A program made the translations under genes and the position numbers. A stretch of 56,680 bases of DNA, from positions 1 to 56,680 of the forward strand of contig JBIICJ010000003.1 in NCBI GenBank assembly GCA_044238965.1, in the 5' to 3' direction. This stretch comes from Micavibrio_B sp044238965. Its GTDB lineage: Bacteria > Pseudomonadota > Alphaproteobacteria > Micavibrionales > Micavibrionaceae. The notes beneath the pieces are model-generated. The model had not been told where the DNA came from. It saw only the letters and a program-made list of their open reading frames with translations, and searched no databases. Below, one piece after another: positions 1 to 7,307 of the stretch; position 1 is the stretch's first letter; every line of letters begins with the position of its first letter.

Positions 1-675
1 CGCGACTAATCCTGCAACGCCCGATGAAATGTGAACAACTGTTCCGCCTGCAAAATCTAATCCTTTGCCGAAACCAAGAACGCCTGTGTAATCAGCCAAA
101 CCAACACCGCCGATAAATCCACCTGTGCCCCAAATCCAATGCGCGATGGGAACATATACAGCCACCATCCACAATGCAGAGAATACAAGTACCGCCGAGA
201 AACGAATACGGTTTGCAACAGCGCCAACAATAATAGCGGTTGTAATCGCGGCGAATGTCATTTGAAACATGACAAACACAGTTTCAGGAATTGTACCTGA
301 TAAACTTGCGCTATCAACGCCTTTTAAAAATAATTTATCAAGATTACCAACAAATCCACCTTCACCAGAAAACACTAATGTGTAACCAATGATAGGCCAC
401 ATCAAAAATACAACCAATGCCACACCGATGGTTTGCATCAATGTCGCCAAAATATTATCGCGACGAACAAGGCCACCATAAAATAAAGCAAGGCCTGGCA
501 AGATCATCATCAACACCAGTAATGATGAAACGAGCATCCATGCTGTATCCCCCTTATCAGCAACAGCGGTTGCGACCGCTTCGGCGACTGGCGCCGCCTC
601 TTCCGCCATGGCCAATCCTGATGAAGCCAGTAAAGCTCCACCCCCGATGATTAGCGCGTTTAAAATTTTGTTCAT
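1..675 (-). CDS. amtB: Ammonium transporter (Amt family), N-terminal part
   Basis: Encodes the first 225 residues of an Amt/Rh ammonium channel of the inner membrane; the rest lies beyond the left edge. Residues 1-24 look like a cleavable signal peptide ending LAMA. Recognisable family motifs are LPGLALFYGGLVR after the first membrane segment and DFAGGTVVH near 207-215, which carries the aspartate and pore histidine matching D160 and H168 of E. coli AmtB. The ATG at 675 follows a strong GGAGG site at 681-687. No glnK lies upstream within the window, although glnK usually precedes amtB; it may be elsewhere. Reading frame is open throughout. Identification is firm; substrate specificity is from the family. 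Confidence 0.95.
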   Translation of the reverse strand, partial: MNKILNALIIGGGALLASSGLAMAEEAAPVAEAVATAVADKGDTAWMLVSSLLVLMMILPGLALFYGGLVRRDNILATLMQTIGVALVVFLMWPIIGYTLVFSGEGGFVGNLDKLFLKGVDSASLSGTIPETVFVMFQMTFAAITTAIIVGAVANRIRFSAVLVFSALWMVAVYVPIAHWIWGTGGFIGGVGLADYTGVLGFGKGLDFAGGTVVHISSGVAGLVA

Positions 676-735
676 GAAATTTCCTCCAAAGGTTTTAAAT
701 GAATTGCAGAATGTGCGTTTTGTTGCACCGCACCC

Positions 736-757
736 CATCTAATGCAGAAATTAGATG
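736..757 (-). promoter_or_regulatory. Inverted repeat upstream of amtB
   Basis: Perfect 8-base inverted repeat (CATCTAAT / ATTAGATG) with a 6-base spacer, about 60 bases upstream of the amtB start. It could be an operator or a 5' UTR hairpin for amtB. I did not find a convincing sigma54 (GG-N10-GC) promoter or NtrC sites beside it, so a nitrogen-control role is only a guess. Confidence 0.4.
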
Positions 758-819
758 CCTGACAAGTATTTTTTGCATAGCTTGGAGCGGTAATTAACAA
801 GGAGTTACACCTCTCAAAC

Positions 820-847
820 TTGCCAGACATTCTTTTTAAATTATGAA
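820..847 (+). promoter_or_regulatory. Possible promoter of rpsF-rpsR-rplI
   Basis: TTGCCA at 820-825 and TATGAA at 842-847 with 16 bases between them give a passable sigma70-like promoter. It would start transcription near 854 and leave a leader of about 105 bases before rpsF. The match is moderate and no other candidate in the 676-960 gap is better. Confidence 0.3.
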
Positions 848-903
848 AATAAAATAACCCTTGCTATTTCATGGCCTAAAATGCTTTAACAACGCTGTTC
901 CTT

Positions 904-926
904 GCGGGTTTTCGGCAAAAGCCCGC
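904..926 (+). promoter_or_regulatory. Stem-loop in the rpsF leader
   Basis: GCGGGTTTT pairs with AAAA-G-CCCGC around a CGGC loop, giving nine pairs with one bulged G, 35 bases before the rpsF ATG. Many bacteria place a bS6:bS18-binding RNA motif in this leader for autoregulation. Position fits, but I cannot confirm the consensus by eye. There is no T-run, so it is not a terminator. Confidence 0.45.
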
Positions 927-960
927 TTCAACATAAACCATGAAACCGAAAGGACGTAAC

Positions 961-1323
961 ATGCCATTTTATGAAACCGTGTTTATTGCACGGCAAGATT
1001 TGAGCACGCAACAAGTTGAAACCTTGACAGCTCAATTCACCGATATCATCAAAAAAGAAGGTGGAAAAGTTTTGAAATCCGAACAATGGGGTTTGCGCAA
1101 CTTTGCCTATAAAATTAACAAAGCGAAAAAAGGTCATTATGTTTTGATCGAAGCAGAATGCGCGCCACAGGCACTGCATGAGATGGAACGTAACATTCGC
1201 CTGAATGAAGATGTGGTTCGTCACCTCACCATTCGTTTGGACGAAGCGACCAAAGGCCCATCCGCAATCATCGATAACAACCGTCAAGAATTTGACGATT
1301 TTAACTTAGACGAGGCAGCATAA
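961..1323 (+). CDS. rpsF: 30S ribosomal protein bS6
   Basis: 120-residue bS6, which binds 16S rRNA together with bS18 on the platform of the small subunit. The N-terminus MPFYETVFIARQDLS and the central GLRNFAYKINK segment are diagnostic. An in-frame ATG lies 21 bases further upstream, but the AAAGGA site at 950-955 and the family N-terminus favour 961. The acidic C-terminal tail (about residues 104-120) is common in the family. First gene of rpsF-rpsR-rplI, with two bases before rpsR. Confidence 0.95.
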   Translation: MPFYETVFIARQDLSTQQVETLTAQFTDIIKKEGGKVLKSEQWGLRNFAYKINKAKKGHYVLIEAECAPQALHEMERNIRLNEDVVRHLTIRLDEATKGPSAIIDNNRQEFDDFNLDEAA

Positions 1324-1325
1324 TC

Positions 1326-1613
1326 ATGGAAAAGAAACCTACATTCAGACGTCGTAAGTCTTGCCCATTTTCTGGCGAAAACGCGATGGCCATCGATTGG
1401 AAAGATGTTCGTATGCTTGGTCGTTTCATTTCTGAACGCGGTAAGATCGTGCCATCACGCATCACCGCTGTTTCACAAAAGAAACAACGCGAATTGGCAT
1501 CAGCCATCAAAAACGCGCGCTTTATGGCTTTGTTGCCGTATGTTCGCACCGAATCTGAACAACGTCCGTTCCGCGAACGCGGCGAACGTTCTGACCGCGC
1601 ACCACGCGATTAA
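1326..1613 (+). CDS. rpsR: 30S ribosomal protein bS18
   Basis: 95-residue bS18, the partner of bS6 on the 30S platform. It shows the basic FRRRKSCPF start, the IDWKDVRMLGRFISERGKI core and the KKQRELASAIKNARFMALLPYV helix. The final 20 residues are an arginine/glutamate-rich extension beyond the usual end of the protein. The single cysteine in KSCPF does not make a CXXC zinc site. Confidence 0.95.
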   Translation: MEKKPTFRRRKSCPFSGENAMAIDWKDVRMLGRFISERGKIVPSRITAVSQKKQRELASAIKNARFMALLPYVRTESEQRPFRERGERSDRAPRD

Positions 1614-1628
1614 GAAAGGATATATACT

Positions 1629-2246
1629 ATGAGCACTCAAGTCGTATTACTTCAACGCGTAGATAACCTTGGTCAGATGGGTGACGTTGTATCAGTTCGT
1701 CCAGGTTATGCACGTAACTTCCTTCTTCCGCAGAAAAAAGCATTGCGCGCAACCAAGCAAAACTTGGCGCAGTTCGAAGCACAACGCAAAGCTTTGGAAG
1801 AATTAAATGCAAACAAACGTGGCGAAGCTGAAAAATTGGCTGGCAAAATGAACGGTTTAAAAATCGTTGTTATTCGCCAAGCTGCAGAAGCAGGTCAATT
1901 ATTCGGTTCTGTATCAACACGTGATATCGCGGAAGCTGTTGTAGCCGCAGGTTATACTGTTGACCGCACACAGGTTCAATTAAACCAAGCGTTCAAAATG
2001 ATCGGTTTGTTTCCTGTGACCATCGCTCTTCACCCTGAAGTCAAAGTTCAAGTTACATTGAACATTGCCCGTTCAGCCGAAGAAGCCGCCGTACAGGAAA
2101 AAACAGGCAGAGCATTAGTTGCGGGCGAAGCGCGCGCTGATGATTCAGAAGAATCTGCAAAACCTGCAGCGCCACGTCGTAACAAGCGTGCGGATAAGGC
2201 GGCCGAAATCGAAGCCGAACAAGCGGCAGAAGAATCAGCAGCGTAA
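1629..2246 (+). CDS. rplI: 50S ribosomal protein bL9
   Basis: 205-residue bL9, the two-domain 23S rRNA-binding protein at the base of the L1 stalk. The N-domain signature GDVVSVRPGYARNFLLPQ spans about residues 18-35 and is followed by the long connecting helix; the C-domain includes VKVQVTLNIARS. About 50 extra residues at the C-terminus, rich in Glu, Ala and Lys, go beyond the typical 150-residue form, as in many alphaproteobacteria. AAAGGA lies just upstream of the ATG. It ends the operon; a terminator follows about 30 bases later. Confidence 0.95.
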   Translation: MSTQVVLLQRVDNLGQMGDVVSVRPGYARNFLLPQKKALRATKQNLAQFEAQRKALEELNANKRGEAEKLAGKMNGLKIVVIRQAAEAGQLFGSVSTRDIAEAVVAAGYTVDRTQVQLNQAFKMIGLFPVTIALHPEVKVQVTLNIARSAEEAAVQEKTGRALVAGEARADDSEESAKPAAPRRNKRADKAAEIEAEQAAEESAA

Positions 2247-2276
2247 TCTTTTTTACGTCATATTAGACATTCAAAG

Positions 2277-2309
2277 ATATCCCCGTTATTCAATGGGGAT
2301 ATTTTTTTA
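2277..2309 (+). terminator. Rho-independent terminator after rplI
   Basis: Perfect 8-bp stem ATATCCCC / GGGGATAT (2277-2284 and 2295-2302) with a 10-base loop, followed by a run of seven T. It closes the rpsF-rpsR-rplI unit and separates it from dnaB. Confidence 0.85.
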
Positions 2310-2348
2310 TTTAATGATTTTTACCCCTTTGGTTGCTAGTCTATTCCC

Positions 2349-3845
2349 ATGTCCACACAATCAAACGTTACCGATTTGCGTCGCACGCAATCCACAACCG
2401 ACGGCACAACCACCGATCGTCAAGTACCCTATAATCTCGAAGCGGAGCAAGGTTTGCTCGGTGCATTGCTCGTTGATAATCGTGTCATTGAAAAAATTTC
2501 TGATATTATTCAACCGCAACATTTTTATGCGGCTGCTCATGGGCGTATTTTTGAAGCCATTCAAAAATTAATTGATCGCGGACAAGTCGCATCTGCCGTT
2601 ACCTTAAAATCATATTTTGAGAAAGACCAAGATTTAGAACATGTAGGCGGGGCATCATATCTTGCTGAACTCGCAGGCCATGTGATGAGCGTTGTGAATG
2701 CTGAAGATTACGCGCGCACATTATATGATTTATTTCTTCGTCGTGAACTTGTTACATTCGGCAGTGAAATTATCAATGACTCTCTTGAATATGATTTAGA
2801 TCGTGATGCATTATCGACCATTGAACGTGCCGAAAGCCGTTTATACGCGATGGCCGAGAGTGGAAGTGCGCAAGGCGATTTTGTTACCTTACGCGATTCC
2901 ATTAAATCATCGATTGAACGTGCGGAAAAAGCCTTTAATACCAAGGGCGAAGTCACGGGCGTGACCACAGGATTAAAAGATCTCGATTCAAAATTGGGCG
3001 GATTGCATCCATCTGATTTGCTTATCCTCGCAGGGCGTCCATCGATGGGGAAAACCGCGCTTGCGACTAACCTCGCCTTTAATGCTGCCAAACGATATGC
3101 GCAAACTGGCGGCGAAGAAGGTGCAATTGTTGCGTTCTTTTCGCTCGAGATGTCGCATGATCAATTAACAACGCGTATTTTGGCTGACCAGGCGAGCATT
3201 TCATCCGATGCATTGCGGAAAGGGAATATTACCGAACATCAATTCCGTGATTTTGCTGTGGCTTCAAACGCGTTATCATCGGTGCCATTATATATTGATG
3301 ATACACCATCACTTAGCATCGGCGCTATTCGTACGCGTGCGCGGCGCCTCAAACGCAAACATGGTTTGGGTTTAATTGTCATTGATTATTTACAATTATT
3401 ACGCGGGTCAGGATCACGCCAATCCGAACAAAACCGCGTGCTTGAAATTTCAGAAATTACGCGCGGTCTCAAAGCACTCGCCAAAGAATTGCAAGTGCCC
3501 GTGTTGGCGTTATCACAGTTATCGCGTGCCGTTGAAACGCGCGAAGATAAGCGCCCGATGTTATCAGATTTACGTGAATCAGGATCGATTGAGCAGGACT
3601 CGGATGTTGTAATGTTTGTGTATCGTGAGGAATATTATTTATCACGCGAAGAGCCATCACAACGTGCGAATGAAAGCGTCGAAAAATTCAATGAACGTTA
3701 CGCCAATTGGTCACAACGTTTGCAAGAAAATGCCAACGTTGCCGAAACGATTGTCGCCAAGCAACGTCACGGCCCTATTGGAATTGTGCGCATGTTCTTT
3801 GACCCGAACTTTACCCGCTTCCGCGATTTGGAAACACGTTTTTAA
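2349..3845 (+). CDS. dnaB: Replicative DNA helicase DnaB
   Basis: 498-residue hexameric 5'-3' helicase that unwinds DNA at the replication fork. The N-terminal domain opens with VPYNLEAEQGLLGALL after a variable 25-residue Thr/Gln-rich leader. The RecA-like motor has Walker A GRPSMGKT at 229-236, the EMS-containing segment FFSLEMSHDQL, Walker B LIVIDYLQLL, and near the end KQRHGPIG with the lysine/arginine used in inter-subunit ATP hydrolysis. No intein interrupts the P-loop. The ATG at 2349 has no clear Shine-Dalgarno. alr starts directly after the stop codon, so the two are probably co-transcribed. The rplI-dnaB order is widespread in bacteria. Confidence 0.97.
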   Translation: MSTQSNVTDLRRTQSTTDGTTTDRQVPYNLEAEQGLLGALLVDNRVIEKISDIIQPQHFYAAAHGRIFEAIQKLIDRGQVASAVTLKSYFEKDQDLEHVGGASYLAELAGHVMSVVNAEDYARTLYDLFLRRELVTFGSEIINDSLEYDLDRDALSTIERAESRLYAMAESGSAQGDFVTLRDSIKSSIERAEKAFNTKGEVTGVTTGLKDLDSKLGGLHPSDLLILAGRPSMGKTALATNLAFNAAKRYAQTGGEEGAIVAFFSLEMSHDQLTTRILADQASISSDALRKGNITEHQFRDFAVASNALSSVPLYIDDTPSLSIGAIRTRARRLKRKHGLGLIVIDYLQLLRGSGSRQSEQNRVLEISEITRGLKALAKELQVPVLALSQLSRAVETREDKRPMLSDLRESGSIEQDSDVVMFVYREEYYLSREEPSQRANESVEKFNERYANWSQRLQENANVAETIVAKQRHGPIGIVRMFFDPNFTRFRDLETRF

Positions 3846-4925
3846 ATGACCGTGTCCACCGTAACGGCATCAAGTATTCTAAAAATTGATACGAATGCTA
3901 TTCGTGAAAATTATAAAATATTATCAGAGATCTCTGCGCCTGCGCGTGCCGCGCCTGTTATCAAGGCCAATGGATATGGATGCGGCGTTCATAATATTAT
4001 TGCCGCACTTGAGCCATCATCGCCGCCGTTTTATTTTGTGGCAACATTAAACGAAGCTATTGCCGCGCGTCAATTCACCACCCGCCCGATTGCCGTTTTA
4101 AATGGGTTATTTCATGGCGCAGAGAGTGAATATATTCACCATAATTTAACGCCCATTTGCGCGTCGTTGGATGATATTTTGCAGTGGCAACACTATGATG
4201 CACCCTATATGTGGCAAATTGATACAGGTATGAACCGATTGGGTGTTCGCTGTGATCAGTTTAATGATTTGCTATCAAAAAATTTTAAACCGCCATCATT
4301 AATTTTATCACATTTCATTTCATCTGAAATTTCAGATGACCCAACCAATCAAATACAAATTGATCGTTTTGAAGTTATCAAACAAAAATCAATGGCGCAT
4401 TTTGGATCAGGCATTCAATTTTCAATGGGGAACTCATCAGGTATTTTTTTATCGCAAAAACCACATTACGATATCACGCGCCCAGGTTTAGCCTTATTCG
4501 GTGCAAACCCTGTACCCACCAGCCCTAACCCGATGAAACAGATCGTAAAATATGAAACGCGCATTTTACGTGTTGATAACGCCAAGAGTGGCGAGAGCGC
4601 AGGATATAACGCAACATATATATTCCCGCATGATGCACGTCTTGCCACCGTGTCATTGGGGTATGCGGATGGCATCCCGCGTTATGCCAGCGGAAAATTG
4701 AATTTATTTTGGAATGGGCAGGCCTGCCCCGTGCGCGGACGTATTTCCATGGATTTAATGATCGTTGATATTTCCAATATTAAAGGCCCCCCGCCCACAC
4801 CAGGCGATTTTATGGAAGTTATCGGCCCGCACCAAACAATTGAAGACGTCGCATCAGCCTGCGGCACAATTGGCTATGAAATTTTGACCTCTTTATCAGC
4901 ACGGAGCACCCGTATTATCGTTTAA
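3846..4925 (+). CDS. alr: Alanine racemase (PLP-dependent)
   Basis: 359-residue cytoplasmic enzyme interconverting L- and D-alanine for peptidoglycan. The PLP lysine is K40 in VIKANGYGCG, and the opposite catalytic tyrosine is about Y254 in AGYNATY, followed by the VSLGYADGIPR strand. The C-terminal domain contains GRISMDLMIVD. The length is normal for the family. It starts on the base after the dnaB stop, so translation is likely coupled. With the M15 dipeptidase and PBP1A nearby, it adds to a loose cell-wall neighbourhood. Confidence 0.95.
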   Translation: MTVSTVTASSILKIDTNAIRENYKILSEISAPARAAPVIKANGYGCGVHNIIAALEPSSPPFYFVATLNEAIAARQFTTRPIAVLNGLFHGAESEYIHHNLTPICASLDDILQWQHYDAPYMWQIDTGMNRLGVRCDQFNDLLSKNFKPPSLILSHFISSEISDDPTNQIQIDRFEVIKQKSMAHFGSGIQFSMGNSSGIFLSQKPHYDITRPGLALFGANPVPTSPNPMKQIVKYETRILRVDNAKSGESAGYNATYIFPHDARLATVSLGYADGIPRYASGKLNLFWNGQACPVRGRISMDLMIVDISNIKGPPPTPGDFMEVIGPHQTIEDVASACGTIGYEILTSLSARSTRIIV

Positions 4926-4978
4926 TTATTTATAGAACGCATTGATTTATCGGGCAGGCGCGTGTAAAACTGACACCT

Positions 4979-5752
4979 ATGAAACAAATTTGCCAACCCA
5001 TTGGTCATTCCATTTTATCGATTTTGCAAATGATCGGCGCGATTGTATCATTCGCAGGTGATGCGATCGGGCATATTTTTCGTCCGCCGTTTTTTGGACG
5101 CAATCTTTTAAAGCAATTTATGGATGTTGGATATTATTCATTGCCAGTTGTGGGCATGACAGCACTATTTACAGGTATGGTGCTTGCGCTTCAAAGCTTT
5201 ACAGGATTTGCACGTTTTAACGCAGAAGGTGCGATTGCCGCAGTCGTTGTATTATCCATCACACGTGAATTATCACCCGTGCTCGCAGGCCTCATGGTTT
5301 CAGGACGTGTAGGTGCATCTATTGCTGCCGAAATTGGCACAATGCGCGTAACCGAACAAATTGATGCTTTAACAACTTTATCCGTAAACCCAGTAAAATA
5401 TTTGATCGTGCCGCGATTATTGGCGGGCACATTGATGTTACCGATCCTTGTGTTAATTGGAAATTTAATTGGGGTGATGGGTGGGTATATTGTGAGTATC
5501 CATGTGCTGGGCTTTAATTCTGCCAGCTATCTTGCGCAGACTTGGGATGTATTGGAATCAATTGACGTTATTTCTGGTTTAGTCAAAGCCGCTGTGTTTG
5601 GATTTTTAGTAACATTAATGGGATGTTATCACGGATTTAATTCAGGGCGCGGTGCGCAAGGTGTTGGTGCGGCGACCACAAATGCTGTTGTATCGTCATC
5701 AATTCTCATTTTGATCTTTAACTATATCTTGACCCAAATCTTTTTCTCATGA
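4979..5752 (+). CDS. mlaE: MlaE-family ABC transporter permease
   Basis: 257-residue inner-membrane permease of the Mla/MCE lipid-transport family, which moves phospholipid between the inner and outer membranes. The segments PVVGMTALFTGMVLALQS, VLAGLMVSGRVGASIAAE, and the conserved EIGTMRVTEQIDAL loop are the MlaE hallmark. About five hydrophobic segments are visible. The last four bases overlap the start of mlaF (ATGA), as expected for a permease/ATPase pair. The substrate-binding MCE subunit (mlaD) is not next to it. Confidence 0.92.
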   Translation: MKQICQPIGHSILSILQMIGAIVSFAGDAIGHIFRPPFFGRNLLKQFMDVGYYSLPVVGMTALFTGMVLALQSFTGFARFNAEGAIAAVVVLSITRELSPVLAGLMVSGRVGASIAAEIGTMRVTEQIDALTTLSVNPVKYLIVPRLLAGTLMLPILVLIGNLIGVMGGYIVSIHVLGFNSASYLAQTWDVLESIDVISGLVKAAVFGFLVTLMGCYHGFNSGRGAQGVGAATTNAVVSSSILILIFNYILTQIFFS

Positions 5753-6525
5753 CAACAGATATGCAATATAAAATCGAATTAAAGAATGTGCACAAAGCCT
5801 TTGGATCAAAAAAGGTTTTGAACGGCATTGACCTTAAGGCAGAGCGCGGAAAATCATTGGTGATCATTGGCGGATCAGGCACAGGCAAATCTGTAATGCT
5901 AAAATGCATTTTAGGATTAATTAAACCCGATTCAGGCGAAGTAAAGATTGATGGTATTGATACATTATCAACCACTGGCACAGATCGTGATCAATTAATG
6001 GATAAATTTGGTATGTTGTTCCAAGGTGGTGCGTTGTTTGACTCTCTGCCCGTCTGGCATAACGTAGCCTTTGGCCTTATTCATGGCGGTCACATGACAA
6101 AATTAGATGCAAGAGATATTGCTGTTGAAAAATTAAAGGCAGTTGGCTTGGGCGCGGCTGTTGCTGATTTATTCCCCGCTGAATTATCGGGCGGAATGCA
6201 AAAACGTGTGTCGCTCGCGCGCGCCATTGCCCGCAATCCTGAAATTATTTTCTTTGATGAACCGACCACTGGCCTTGATCCGATTATGGCGGATGTAATC
6301 AATGATTTAATTGTAGAATGTGTCCGTAATTTAGGCGCAACCGCCGTTACCATCACGCATGATATGGCATCGGCACGCAAAATTGCCGATAATGTTGCCA
6401 TGATCCATGAGGGGCGCATTTTATGGACTGGCGCGATTTCAGAATTAGATCATTCAAACAACCCGTATGTCGATCAATTCATTCATGGGCGTGCGCATGG
6501 TCCCATCACCGATAAAGCCGCATAA
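5749..6525 (+). CDS. mlaF: MlaF-family ABC transporter ATP-binding protein
   Basis: 258-residue ATPase energising the MlaE permease. Walker A is GGSGTGKS at 41-48, the signature is LSGGMQKRVSLARAI near 146, Walker B is IIFFDEPTTGLDP, and the switch histidine is in ITHDM. The GMQKR form of the signature is typical of Mla-type ATPases. It overlaps mlaE by four bases. It ends three bases from the convergent M15 gene; a weak AT-only stem (AAAATCA / TGATTTT, 6525-6544) is the only candidate terminator between them. Confidence 0.93.
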   Translation: MTTDMQYKIELKNVHKAFGSKKVLNGIDLKAERGKSLVIIGGSGTGKSVMLKCILGLIKPDSGEVKIDGIDTLSTTGTDRDQLMDKFGMLFQGGALFDSLPVWHNVAFGLIHGGHMTKLDARDIAVEKLKAVGLGAAVADLFPAELSGGMQKRVSLARAIARNPEIIFFDEPTTGLDPIMADVINDLIVECVRNLGATAVTITHDMASARKIADNVAMIHEGRILWTGAISELDHSNNPYVDQFIHGRAHGPITDKAA

Positions 6526-6528
6526 AAA

Positions 6529-7263
6529 TCATATTTTTGATTTTATTTGATCTGCAATATATCCCAATGATTCATCACAATTACCATGTTTTGTGTTTTG
6601 TTTCGTCATCCAATAACCATCAGGCAAATCAGCATCGCCCAATGGTTTAAATTCATTTGTATATATTGATGGAAATCTGAAATCCCACCATTCATGCGGC
6701 AATGGAATGATTTCGTGCCCTAAAATATCTCCTGCACTTTTGATCGCATTTTCTAATATCATACGGTTATTATTGACCACATCACTGTGACCTGCATATT
6801 GCCTATGTGCTTTGTTGACGATTACATCTGTTGATGATGAAAAATAATCAAATGGCGTTCCGAAATTAATCTCACGATCTTGATCATCAACCGCCCCCAC
6901 ATCAATCGCCATACCGCGCGGGTGACCACCCTGCCCCGCACTGGATAAAAATCGTGGCTCAACCAACCAATGCGGATTCGCACGGACGATATCCGTATGC
7001 GTCATTTTTTCCTGCGCCTCAATTGTCCGCAGACAATCTTTGATTACTAATGTCCATCCATGTGTTTTGTGTAAATGGATAGATGCCAGACAAATTACCG
7101 CCGCCACATCACGATGTCCGATCATGCGCGCCGATGGATCATAAATCGCGCCAAAATGATTTTCGCGGTGCTCAGGCTGGGCATAGACCAAATCAACCCG
7201 CAGAGGATAGATTTCTGCTAATTTATCAAAAAAAACTAGGTGATTGACCGGAATTTCCTGCAT
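6529..7263 (-). CDS. Peptidase M15 family, D-Ala-D-Ala dipeptidase-like
   Basis: 244-residue protein of the VanX/DdpX-type M15 zinc peptidases, which hydrolyse the dipeptide D-Ala-D-Ala. The zinc motif GGHPRGMAID (His and Asp ligands, about residues 112-121) is clear. The second conserved block reads PHEWWDF near 193-199: the catalytic Glu and the WW pair are present, but the third ligand position, usually His in EWWH, is Asp. No signal peptide is seen, so it probably acts in the cytoplasm, for example recycling D-Ala. It converges on mlaF and is divergent from the PBP1A gene with 44 bases between. It is not evidence for vancomycin resistance, since vanH and vanA are absent. Confidence 0.82.
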   Translation of the reverse strand: MQEIPVNHLVFFDKLAEIYPLRVDLVYAQPEHRENHFGAIYDPSARMIGHRDVAAVICLASIHLHKTHGWTLVIKDCLRTIEAQEKMTHTDIVRANPHWLVEPRFLSSAGQGGHPRGMAIDVGAVDDQDREINFGTPFDYFSSSTDVIVNKAHRQYAGHSDVVNNNRMILENAIKSAGDILGHEIIPLPHEWWDFRFPSIYTNEFKPLGDADLPDGYWMTKQNTKHGNCDESLGYIADQIKSKI

Positions 7264-7307
7264 CAGCTTCTTTTCGTTAAAATTGAATTATGCCATAAAG
7301 ATACACC

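Noticed and set aside
6529..7263. Vancomycin-resistance cluster suggested by a VanX-like dipeptidase
   Set aside because: No vanH, vanA/B or vanRS genes are nearby, and DdpX-type enzymes are common in ordinary D-Ala metabolism.
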